The notes beneath the pieces were generated by a model, which saw nothing but the letters and a program-made list of their open reading frames with translations, did not search any database and had not been told where the DNA came from. The position numbers were made by a program, and so were the translations under genes. From the NCBI GenBank assembly GCA_038326205.1, contig JBBQJV010000060.1, forward strand, positions 1 to 26,595: DNA of 26,595 nt, given 5' to 3'. Numbering within the stretch: position 1 is the stretch's first letter; each line of letters opens with the position of its first letter. Shown here in pieces: positions 15,885 through 22,540 of this stretch. This DNA comes from UBA7672 sp038326205. GTDB taxonomy: Bacteria > Pseudomonadota > Alphaproteobacteria > Caulobacterales > Hyphomonadaceae.

Positions 15885-17147
15885 CTAACGAGGCAAACTT
15901 GCCGCATAATCCTCAGCCGCCTTCACCACGCGAAGGACGTTGCCGCTCCACATCTTACCGAGGTCAGCTTCGGTGTAGCCTTCCCTGAGCAGGCGCTCCG
16001 TTACTTTCGGCATGTAGGTGATGTCGCGATAGCCAGACAGGCCTCCGCCTCCATCCCAGTCTGCGCCGCCGAGGCCGACATGGTCCACACCCAGCAGTTT
16101 GATGCCATAGAGGATCTGTTTCATGTAGTCCTCGAAGTCCGCCATCGGCGCCGGGAATGTGCGGTTCAGCGTACCCATTTCGTCGAGATAGGCTTCGTAC
16201 CTGGCGCCGGTCAGGTCCGCGACCGTGCCGTACTTGTCATTGAGCGCCTTGAGTCCCGCGACACGATCGGCTGATGCCGGCGGCGATGTCTTGAGGAACA
16301 GCGTGTTCATCTGGATCAGGCCGCCCTTGGCCGCCATTTTCTTCAGCAACGCATCAGGCAGATTGCGCGGGTGGTTGTTGAGCTGACGCACGCCATGGTG
16401 CGACAGGATGATCGGCGTCGCCGACAGGTCAATCATCTGTTCGATCGTGGTGTCGGCCGAGTGGCTGCCATCGAGCACCATGCCGAGTTCGTTGGCGCGC
16501 TTGACGAAGGCGCGTCCCATCGGGCTGAGACCGCCCCACTTGGCGCCGACTGATCCGGGGTTGGCGGAGTCAGCCAACTGGTTGGTGCCGTTGTGGACCG
16601 GTCCGATGAGGCGCACGCCGAGTTTGAAGAACGTGTCGATCAGCGTGATGTCGTCGCCGAGTTCGTACGAGTTCTCCATCGACATGAAGACGATCTTCTT
16701 GCCGGCCGAATGGATGCGCATGGCGTCGTCAACGGTGAGCGCGATCTCGAATGAGCCGGGATTGGCGGCGACCATTTCGTGAATTGAGGTTGAACGGATC
16801 AGCGCCTTGTCGCGAATAGCGGCGTAGCCTTCCGGCGTCAGCGGGCCCTGGCCCATGTAGATCGCCCAGAAGCCGCCATCGAGGCCGCCTGAATTCATGC
16901 GCGGGAGGTCGACCTGACTGCCATCGCGTTCGACGTCGTGCAGTTTCATGATGTCAAAGCCGCGTGGTTCATCAAAAGCGGCGGGGGTGTCGAGGTGGGT
17001 GTCGAGGGTCAGGAGGCGCTGGTGGATCGCCATTGCCTCGGGGCTCACGCCGACGACGGAGGGCGCCATCGTTGAGCAGGCCGCGAGCGCGGTGGCGCTC
17101 AGCAGGGCGCCAAGCGGGGCGAATGACTTCAATGGGGTGCGCAGCAT
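15885..17147 (-). CDS. M19 family (renal-type) dipeptidase, lipoprotein
   Basis: Zinc-dependent membrane dipeptidase of family M19, 420 aa. A lipobox ALAAC near residue 24 shows it is a lipoprotein facing the periplasm. Metal-site sequences appear in the family order: TLDTHLDTP (His-x-Asp), FMSMENSYELGDD (bridging Glu), ILSHHGVRQLNNHPRNLPD (His pair region) and GVDHVGLGGADWDGGGG (the GSDFDG-type motif). Length and layout are normal for the family. It hydrolyses dipeptides, including D-amino-acid-containing ones in some members. It is first in an apparent two-gene unit with the secreted protein at 14856. Confidence 0.93.
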   Translation of the reverse strand: MLRTPLKSFAPLGALLSATALAACSTMAPSVVGVSPEAMAIHQRLLTLDTHLDTPAAFDEPRGFDIMKLHDVERDGSQVDLPRMNSGGLDGGFWAIYMGQGPLTPEGYAAIRDKALIRSTSIHEMVAANPGSFEIALTVDDAMRIHSAGKKIVFMSMENSYELGDDITLIDTFFKLGVRLIGPVHNGTNQLADSANPGSVGAKWGGLSPMGRAFVKRANELGMVLDGSHSADTTIEQMIDLSATPIILSHHGVRQLNNHPRNLPDALLKKMAAKGGLIQMNTLFLKTSPPASADRVAGLKALNDKYGTVADLTGARYEAYLDEMGTLNRTFPAPMADFEDYMKQILYGIKLLGVDHVGLGGADWDGGGGLSGYRDITYMPKVTERLLREGYTEADLGKMWSGNVLRVVKAAEDYAASLPR

Positions 17148-17484
17148 CTAGGCCTCGTCGTGCAGAGCGGGGGAGTGTCGATGGACCAGCTTGCACGGCT
17201 GGCCCGGCGCCTCAAGTTGTTCAGCGGTCCCGGCCTTGAATGTGGCGTCATGGCGCGTGTCATGTCCGCGCCGCGCCACTTCCTGTCCGGCGAGATGTGA
17301 GTGGCGCCAATCTGACGCGGCGCTGACGCCGCCAAGCGCCTGCCACATCTGCGTTTTCATGCGCGCCTGCGAATGCGAATGGGTTGCAAATATCCACTGC
17401 CTCACGTAACGGTCCGGCTGCAAACGGACCCGCTGGGGCGTCCGACACGTGTTGGCGTTGGTCTCGGCCGGCGCAGGGAATTTG
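17148..17484. other. Divergent intergenic region between M19 dipeptidase and PepSY-TM gene
   Basis: No convincing gene in these 337 bases; short open frames on both strands lack ribosome sites and recognisable products. It holds a GC hairpin at 17317-17332 (GCGGCG-CTGA-CGCCGC) and an A/T-richer segment around 17368-17395 that looks regulatory. The promoters of both flanking genes must lie here. Confidence 0.6.
17368..17391 (+). promoter_or_regulatory. Candidate Fur/iron-type operator
   Basis: TGCGAATGCGAATGGGTTGCAAAT contains a tandem GCGAAT hexamer followed by a partly inverted TTGCAA. This resembles the GCGAATG-type half-sites of Fur boxes in some Proteobacteria. It lies about 95 bases upstream of the PepSY-TM start, whose family is often iron-regulated. 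The match to a 19-base Fur consensus is only partial. Confidence 0.25.
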
Positions 17485-18189
17485 ATGGCCGAAGGCTCGG
17501 AAATTTCTGGCGGTGAGATCGCGCAAGCGGAGAAAGCTGCAGCCCTGGAAGCTGCAGATACGGCTCATCGGGCCAAGGTGCGCCGCCTGTTCTGGATGAC
17601 GCAAGCGCGCGTGTGGCACTGGATCACGGGCGCCGCGACTTTGGTCGGCATGCTGATGTTCGCCATGACGGGTATCACGCTGAATCATGCGGGTCAGATC
17701 GAGGGCAAGCCAGCCATCGTCGAGAAAGCCGCGATCATGCCGCCGGACATTCTCTCGTTGCTTGGCGCGGCGCCCGCCGAAGGTGATACGTCTGTCTTGC
17801 CCGCGCCGGTCGCCGACTGGCTTGCGAAAGAAACCGGCGCTCCCGTATCGCGCAGGACCGGGGAATGGTCAGACACAGAAGTCTATGTCGGCATGCCAAA
17901 GCCCGGCGGAGACGCGTGGCTGTCAATCGACCGTCAAACCGGCGATGTGATCTACGAAGATACGGATCGTGGTGCGGTCTCCTTCCTCAACGACCTGCAC
18001 AAGGGTCGTAACACCGGCCCGGTGTGGTTCTGGTTCCTCGATATCTTCTCGGTCGCGGCCATCCTGTTCTGCATCACCGGACTGGTGCTGCTTTGGATGC
18101 ATGCGGCGCGTCGTCCTCCAACCTGGTTCATCGTCGGCGCAGGTCTTCTCGTGCCGGCCCTGATCGCCGTCTTCCTGATTCATGTGTGA
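17485..18189 (+). CDS. PepSY-associated transmembrane protein
   Basis: A 234-aa inner-membrane protein of the PepSY-TM family, found in siderophore-reduction and flavin-based electron-transfer systems. The first membrane helix follows VWHWITGAATLVGMLMF (about residues 50-70) and leads into TGITLNH, the usual family signature. A periplasmic PepSY-like segment follows (WLSIDRQTGDVIYEDTDRG), then FLNDLHKGR and two closely spaced C-terminal helices (FLDIFSVAAILFCITGLVLL and WFIVGAGLLVPALIAVFL). I chose the ATG at 17485 because CAGGG lies just upstream; a GTG at 17449 is in the same frame. It heads a unit with a DUF2271 gene, in the same reading frame after one stop, and apbE. Confidence 0.85.
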   Translation: MAEGSEISGGEIAQAEKAAALEAADTAHRAKVRRLFWMTQARVWHWITGAATLVGMLMFAMTGITLNHAGQIEGKPAIVEKAAIMPPDILSLLGAAPAEGDTSVLPAPVADWLAKETGAPVSRRTGEWSDTEVYVGMPKPGGDAWLSIDRQTGDVIYEDTDRGAVSFLNDLHKGRNTGPVWFWFLDIFSVAAILFCITGLVLLWMHAARRPPTWFIVGAGLLVPALIAVFLIHV

Positions 18190-18216
18190 GGTAGAGTATC
18201 CACGCGCAAAGACCTG

Positions 18217-18561
18217 ATGTTTGCTGTTCCAGTCCTGATGGCGGGCATGGCGCATGCGGACACGCTGGAGCTGACTGTTGAACTGCCGAAGCTGAACGTG
18301 ACTGAACACCACCGCCCCTATGTCGCGATCTGGATTGAGGAGGCCAACGGCAAGGTCGCGGCGAACCTGTCGGTCTGGTACGGCACGGACCTCAAGGACG
18401 GGGAAGGCGAGAAGTGGCTTAAGGACATTCGCCAGTGGTGGCGCCGCACGGGCCGCTCGCTCAACATGCCGGTCGATGGCGTCTCAAGCCCGACCAAGCC
18501 GCCCGGGCGTAACACTGTGAAGTTCGATACTGCTGCAGGACCAATCGCGGCGCCACCATAG
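18217..18561 (+). pseudogene. DUF2271 protein gene, apparently decayed
   Basis: The 114-codon open frame clearly belongs to DUF2271: ELPKLNVTEHHRPYVAIWIE, then NLSVWYG, KWLKDIRQWWRRTGR and PVDGVSSPTKPPGRNTVKFD. DUF2271 proteins are exported partners of PepSY-TM proteins and ApbE. Three faults are visible. The basic N-region of the signal peptide (STRKDLMFAVPVLMAG) begins before the first ATG, and the codon where a start would be expected (18196) is GTA. The family's usual SGAT/TGAT-like motif reads SSPT. The chain ends right after AAGPIAAPP, about 50 residues short of what I recall for the family, where an inverted foreign fragment begins. It could still make a short protein, but loss of function is more likely. 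Confidence 0.62.
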
Positions 18562-18566
18562 CCGGT

Positions 18567-18665
18567 GCTGATGTCGCCGCAGGGGGTAAGAGCGCAGCGC
18601 ACGCTCTGTGAGCCGCACTTGAGATTGGTGAGATAGATGAGCTTGTGCCGGAAGCTGATCGGCAT
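18567..18665 (-). pseudogene. Inverted N-terminal fragment of a sulfotransferase-family gene
   Basis: Read on the minus strand from the ATG at 18665, the sequence gives MPISFRHKLIYLTN then LKCGSQSVRCALTPCGDIST. This matches the start of bacterial sulfotransferase-family-2-like proteins, where a KxGGTSxR-like loop binds the PAPS 5'-phosphate. The similarity stops near 18567. Beyond that the strand is simply the reverse of the DUF2271 gene. Only about 33 codons remain of a gene normally 200 or more aa long. It is a different sequence from the intact sulfotransferase-like gene at 20602-21336. Confidence 0.5.
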
Positions 18666-18747
18666 GATCCGGCGGGTACAGTTAGGCGGCGCTTGGTTCA
18701 AGAGTGCAGAGCCTTCGACTTTCGTAGTCAGCGGGTTATGACGAGCG

Positions 18748-19722
18748 ATGAGAGATGTGCGCCTCCTGATACCGAAGGGCTTGAAGCCTTCCGAGGTGCG
18801 CGACTCGCGCATCGATCAGCCAGTGCGACGTTTGTCGGGCGCGACGATGGGAACGGGCTGCTCGGTCGCGTTCGCCGCGGCGCCGGAGATTTTGAGTGAG
18901 GCGGTGGAGGAGGCGGTGGGGGAGGCGTGCGACCTCGTCATCCGGCAGATGAGTGGGTGGGAGGATGAGTCCGACCTTGCGTTGTTCAACGCCGCGCCGC
19001 GCGGTTGGCGCAACATTCCGCGCGACTTTGCCCTGGTGTTAAAGCGGGCGCTGGAGATCGCGGAGCTTACGGATGGCGCGTATGATCCGGCTTTGGCGGG
19101 CGCGATCGATGCGCTGGGCTTCGGTCCTGGCGTTGCGGCGCAACGTGCAGCGAGGGGAGGGTGGCGCGATGTGCTGCTCGATCTCGCCAATTTTCGCGCC
19201 TTTCAGCCGGGGCGCGTGGCGCTGGATCTGTCTTCGATTGCGAAGGGTTATGCAGTTGATCTGTGCGCGGAGCGGCTGCGCGGAATGGGTGTGCCGACTT
19301 TCCTAATGGAAATCGGCGGCGAGTTCGTGGGGCAGGGTGTGAAGCCCGATGGCCAGCCCTGGTGGGTGGAGCTGGAGTTGTCTGACCTCGCGCCGGCGCC
19401 GGGCGAGCCGGATGGCACTGATGTGGCGCTGGTGAATCTGGCCGTTGCGACTACGGGCGATTTCATGCGGCGACGCGATGGCGTCGGCCACATCATCGAT
19501 GGGCGCACGGGCGGGACGCTTGATGGCGCGCTGTCTGGTGTGGCGGTGCTGCATCGGAGCGCGATGGAGGCCGATGGCTGGGCGACGGCGCTGTTTGCGT
19601 TGGGGCTTGAGCATGGTCAGGTGATGGCGGAGCTGCAGGGGCTGGCAGTGGTGTTTTCGACGCGCACGTCGCAGGGGTCGCGGACGCATCTGAGTGCTGC
19701 TGCGCAGGCGATGACGGGGTAG
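18748..19722 (+). CDS. apbE: FAD:protein FMN transferase (ApbE family)
   Basis: Extracytoplasmic flavin transferase of the ApbE family, 324 aa, which links FMN from FAD to Thr/Ser residues in target proteins. Visible signatures: ATMGTGCSV (32-40), MSGWEDESDLALFN (68-81), DLSSIAKGYAVD (160-171), EIGGE (188-192), GHIIDGRTG (247-255) and AMEADGWATAL (272-282), which carries the Mg2+/FAD-site residues. A signal peptide or lipobox is not obvious; the N-terminus is MRDVRLLIPKGLKP, so the real start or export route is uncertain. The gene follows the PepSY-TM and damaged DUF2271 genes, the usual neighbours, and the inverted fragment sits in the space before it. Its own promoter may therefore have changed. 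Confidence 0.9.
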   Translation: MRDVRLLIPKGLKPSEVRDSRIDQPVRRLSGATMGTGCSVAFAAAPEILSEAVEEAVGEACDLVIRQMSGWEDESDLALFNAAPRGWRNIPRDFALVLKRALEIAELTDGAYDPALAGAIDALGFGPGVAAQRAARGGWRDVLLDLANFRAFQPGRVALDLSSIAKGYAVDLCAERLRGMGVPTFLMEIGGEFVGQGVKPDGQPWWVELELSDLAPAPGEPDGTDVALVNLAVATTGDFMRRRDGVGHIIDGRTGGTLDGALSGVAVLHRSAMEADGWATALFALGLEHGQVMAELQGLAVVFSTRTSQGSRTHLSAAAQAMTG

Positions 19723-20288
19723 TTCAGGGTCTGCATTCAGACCGGCGTGAGCTGTCCGGGATGGTGTGGCTCTGGACTGATCTCCAATGAAGGGCCCGGG
19801 GACGTGGGATGCCCCGCGTGGTTTGGCGATGCTGTTGCCAGCCCTACCGGTAGAAGAAGCGGTTCGCGGATCCCGCGTCCCCGGCAGGTGTCGTGCAGCG
19901 GCGAGGAAGCAGCGGCGATCTTTTCAACCGCCTGAACCCGTTTCGGCCGCCGGCGTACAAGTCATAGTGTTCTGTCCATGATCCCTCGAAGCCTCTTGGA
20001 TTTGTCGGATTCACCCGGGCTCTTCACGCTCGCCTGCAACCCCGCCTCGCGCCGTTGAACAGTTGCACGACCGCACTCCTGCGAGGTCGATGAAGGCAGC
20101 ATCGCACGGGTGGGAAAGTTTAGGGTCGAGATATGGCTGATTCAGCGATTTGTGCGCGCAGGTGTTTGGAATTGCTGGGGTCGATCTCAAGCACGCGCAT
20201 GCAAATTCGGCGGACAAGTCGGGTGGGTAGAGGCCGCGAGCGCGTGCCAAGGGGCACGCTTCCAGTTTGTGGTTCCTTGTTGCTGCCT
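19723..20288. other. Gene-free region of 566 bases
   Basis: No open frame here has a ribosome site or a product I recognise on either strand. No tRNA or rRNA signature was seen. It holds the long inverted repeat at 19796-19884 and otherwise looks like degraded intergenic sequence between apbE and the DUF3601 pseudogene. Confidence 0.6.
19796..19884. repeat. Long imperfect inverted repeat with structured loop
   Basis: Bases 19796-19810 pair with 19870-19884 over 15 positions with one G-T mismatch. After a 3-base bulge, 19814-19818 pairs with 19865-19869. The interior holds a smaller TGGC...GCCA pairing and the perfect 10-base palindrome CTACCGGTAG. No T-run follows. It could be a small structured RNA, a mobile repeat remnant or a protein-binding palindrome. 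No RNA family was recognised. Confidence 0.5.
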
Positions 20289-20591
20289 TCATGCGGCGGC
20301 GATGTGCTCGCGCAGGTGGTCGAGGATGGGGCCTTGTTATTCGGGACGGTCCTGCATGCGGACGTGCCATTCGCGGTTGCCATTGGCTGAGACGAAGATC
20401 GAGCGGCCGTCGTCATAGGGGAAGAGGGCTGTGCCGCTTTAGGTCCATGTCTCGCCAATGGGATGTTCGTCGCCGTCGAAATCCTTGAACGGCTTTATGA
20501 TGCGATAGCGTTTGCCGGGGATCAGGCGGCTCCACGCGTGGCCGACTTCGTGGGCCGAGTAGGTTCCTTTCGGAGCGCCATCCCCGATCAT
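20289..20591 (-). pseudogene. DUF3601 domain protein gene with two in-frame stops
   Basis: Reading from the ATG at 20591, a single frame of 101 codons gives SRLIPGKRYRIIKPFKDFDG, then DEHPIGETWT, a TAA at 20444-20442, then LFPYDDGRSIFVSANG, EWHVRMQDRPE, a second TAA near 20363, then QGPILDHLREHIAAA and TGA at 20289. This is the full DUF3601 pattern as I know it: LIPGxRYRVIKxFxDxDG ... GExW ... FLPYDDGxSLF ... RxQxRPExQG. Frame and length are kept, and only point mutations to TAA break it, so inactivation seems recent. It lies ten bases downstream of the sulfotransferase-like gene and probably belonged to that operon. The function of DUF3601 is unknown. Confidence 0.72.
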
Positions 20592-20601
20592 GTTGGGTCG
20601 A

Positions 20602-21336
20602 TCATGTGAGTTTCCACTTTGCCAGCGCTTGGTAATGAGGGCGGGCTGCGTCGGCGATGCGCCGGACAGTGTCGGGGAGCGGAGTTGACTTCTCGGCGGG
20701 GGCCGGGCCGAAGCCGGTGGAGCATTCGACCGCGTCATACCAAGCGGGCGCCCAGACGCCGTCGGTGGTGCGGGGGCCGGCGGGCCAGCTTAGCATTTTG
20801 TCTGTCCACGGAATATCGAGCGCGGCGCAGAGTTTCGATAGCATGGCGGCGGGATTGCGCAGGATATCGATGCCTTCGATGACGGGCGGCGCGTGGCCGA
20901 GGCGGTCGGCTTCGCGGGCGAAGATGTCGGCCTGCTGTACGAAGCCGATGTCGGCGAGTGTCACGTCTTCGCGCTTGGCTATGTAGGAAGCGAGGACGGC
21001 GGCGGGGTCGCGGATGAGGAAGGCGTTGCGGCACTGGCTCATCCAGTCGAGGCCAAAAGCTGGAAGCATGTGGTGGGTCATGTGCTTCTGGTAGAAGATG
21101 GCCTCGCCGTTGGGCGTGGGCGCGAGGAGTTGGGGGAGCACGCCGCGCCAGTCGTTCGGTTGCGAGGCGAGGATTTCGTTATTCATCGGATGGATGAGGC
21201 CGCTCGCTGCGAGGAAGGCGGCGTAGAAGGGTTCGTCGACGACGTGGCAGTCGGCGCGCGCGCCAAAGGAGCGCATCATCGCGGTGGAGATGTTGCGCGG
21301 GCCGGACCACATGGCGATGCGGATGGGGGAGATCAT
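20602..21336 (-). CDS. Sulfotransferase-like P-loop protein
   Basis: A 244-aa cytosolic protein of the sulfotransferase-like superfamily. The N-terminal strand and loop IAMWSGPRNISTAMMRSF (residues 7-24) are in the position of the 5'-phosphosulfate-binding loop, and CHVVDEPFYAAFL follows it. NAFLIRDPAAVLASYIAKR in the middle corresponds to the 3'-phosphate-binding RxxxxxxxS region of sulfotransferases. Whether it still uses PAPS is unknown, since the canonical PKSGTTW loop is altered. The ATG at 21336 is three bases after the stop of the 80-aa membrane-protein gene, so translation is probably coupled. Conserved company with an aminotransferase-like gene suggests one shared pathway. Confidence 0.85.
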   Translation of the reverse strand: MISPIRIAMWSGPRNISTAMMRSFGARADCHVVDEPFYAAFLAASGLIHPMNNEILASQPNDWRGVLPQLLAPTPNGEAIFYQKHMTHHMLPAFGLDWMSQCRNAFLIRDPAAVLASYIAKREDVTLADIGFVQQADIFAREADRLGHAPPVIEGIDILRNPAAMLSKLCAALDIPWTDKMLSWPAGPRTTDGVWAPAWYDAVECSTGFGPAPAEKSTPLPDTVRRIADAARPHYQALAKWKLT

Positions 21337-21339
21337 CGG

Positions 21340-21582
21340 CTAGCGTCGCTCCCCCATACCCATCAGCAGAGCGATCCAGATGAAAAAACTAAAACCCAAA
21401 GACATGAAAGCGTGAAACCAAAGGCTGTAGCTGGCTACTGCCGCGTTCCATGAAAGATTGGTCAAGCTCAATAAGGTTCGGACAATCGACGTTGCGCAGA
21501 AAAAGAGAGCGCCTACGAATAACGCGTCAACGAGCTTCAGGAACGCGACGTAGATACTATGTTGCGATATGGGGCGGTTCAT
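21340..21582 (-). CDS. Small membrane protein, two predicted helices
   Basis: An 80-aa protein that I do not recognise. Two hydrophobic stretches are obvious, about residues 13-38 (FLKLVDALFVGALFFCATSI) and 50-76 (LWFHAFMSLGFSFFIWIALL), and the chain ends with a charged GERR tail. It is real rather than chance: its ATG overlaps the stop of the aminotransferase-like gene in an ATGA arrangement, and its stop is three bases before the next gene. It is thus embedded in the operon and may anchor or accompany the neighbouring enzymes. Confidence 0.72.
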   Translation of the reverse strand: MNRPISQHSIYVAFLKLVDALFVGALFFCATSIVRTLLSLTNLSWNAAVASYSLWFHAFMSLGFSFFIWIALLMGMGERR

Positions 21583-22511
21583 GGCGCTGCCCGCATCTGA
21601 GCGTAGAGCGCCTGTTCGTCCTTTAGCGCGTCGTAGAGGTCGCGCAGCTTCTGCGTGATCGGACCGGGCGTTCCTGATGGCATCACATGATCGTCGACAG
21701 AGCGGACAGGCGTGAGGCCGCCGAAGGTGCCGGTGACGAAGGCTTCGGCGGCGGTGTGGACGTCGTGGAGGGGAAATGCGTCGAGCTTTATTGGGATGCC
21801 GTGAGCGTCGCAGAGGTGGATGACGTTGCCGCGTGTGACGCCGTTGAAGCAGAACTCGCCGGTGCTGGTTCTGACTTCGCCGTCCTTGACCCAGAAGAAG
21901 TTGGTAGCGTTGCAGCTCGAGACCATGCCGCCGGGGTCGAGCATGAGGGCTTCGTCGCCGCCCTTCGGAATCACGTCGAGCAGAGCGCGGATGAGGGCGA
22001 GGCGCGAGTGGGAGTTGAGGCGCATGTCGAACATGTCGGCGGGCGTGCAGCGGATGGAGGAGGTGACGACGTTTAGGCCGCGGGTCACGATGTCGGAGCT
22101 TGGCTCTTTGTACTCGGCGACGATGACGATGGTGGCGCTGCCTAGAGCGTTACGGGGGTCCTGATTGACGGCTTTCTTGACGCCGCGCGTCGCCATCAGG
22201 CGGAGGTGCGCGCCGTGTTCCATGTTGTTGGCGGCGAGGGTGGCGTTGAGGGCGGCGATCATTGCGTCGCGCGTGAGGCCGAGATCGAGCGCGATGTCGG
22301 CGGCGCCGCGATAGAGGCGGTCGATGTGGGCGTCACGGAAGAGGAGCGCGCCCTTGTGCTGGCGCAGACCCTCCCACACGCCGTCGCCGAGCACGAAGCC
22401 AGCGTCGAAGACCGAGACTTTTGCTTCATTGGTGGGCACGAGCGCGCCGTTGAGCCAGACCTTGAGGTTGGCGTTGCGCAGGTCGGCTGCGAAGTCCTGG
22501 CTGCCGGGCAT
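21579..22511 (-). CDS. Class-IV aminotransferase-like protein lacking the catalytic lysine
   Basis: A 310-aa protein with the fold-type-IV PLP enzyme pattern of branched-chain and D-amino-acid aminotransferases: VWLNGALVP, FDAGFVLGDGVWEGLR, HIDRLYRGA, GVTRGNVIHLC and EAFVTGTFGGLTPVRSVD. In the lysine region the sequence is MRLNSHSRLALIRA. Lined up with DIKSLNLLGNVLAK of Bacillus D-amino-acid aminotransferase (no gap from here to GxDEAL/CYEAIL), the PLP lysine is Asn166. The Glu contacting the PLP ring nitrogen is Ser199 (VSSCNATNFF against VTEGSSSNVF). The gene is otherwise intact, so this looks like a family change, not decay. The ATG at 22511 lacks a clear ribosome site. A TTG at 22544 overlapping the previous stop would add 11 residues and couple translation. 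Confidence 0.85.
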   Translation of the reverse strand: MPGSQDFAADLRNANLKVWLNGALVPTNEAKVSVFDAGFVLGDGVWEGLRQHKGALLFRDAHIDRLYRGAADIALDLGLTRDAMIAALNATLAANNMEHGAHLRLMATRGVKKAVNQDPRNALGSATIVIVAEYKEPSSDIVTRGLNVVTSSIRCTPADMFDMRLNSHSRLALIRALLDVIPKGGDEALMLDPGGMVSSCNATNFFWVKDGEVRTSTGEFCFNGVTRGNVIHLCDAHGIPIKLDAFPLHDVHTAAEAFVTGTFGGLTPVRSVDDHVMPSGTPGPITQKLRDLYDALKDEQALYAQMRAAP

Positions 22512-22540
22512 GGGAGTGGCTCGCTTTGGTAGTCCGGTCT

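Noticed and set aside
14892..16274. 460-codon open frame on the plus strand
   Set aside because: Antisense across two clearly real genes (secreted protein and M19 dipeptidase); no ribosome site or recognisable domain.
19880..19935. GAGGAAGCAGCGG segment resembling the GGAAGCAGC part of bacterial SRP RNA
   Set aside because: The rest of the SRP RNA core (GGTCAGG and the tetraloop helix) is absent and no long closing helix fits.
20011..20370. 119-codon minus-strand open frame overlapping the DUF3601 pseudogene
   Set aside because: No ribosome site, no recognisable family, and a different frame from the clearly homologous DUF3601 codons.
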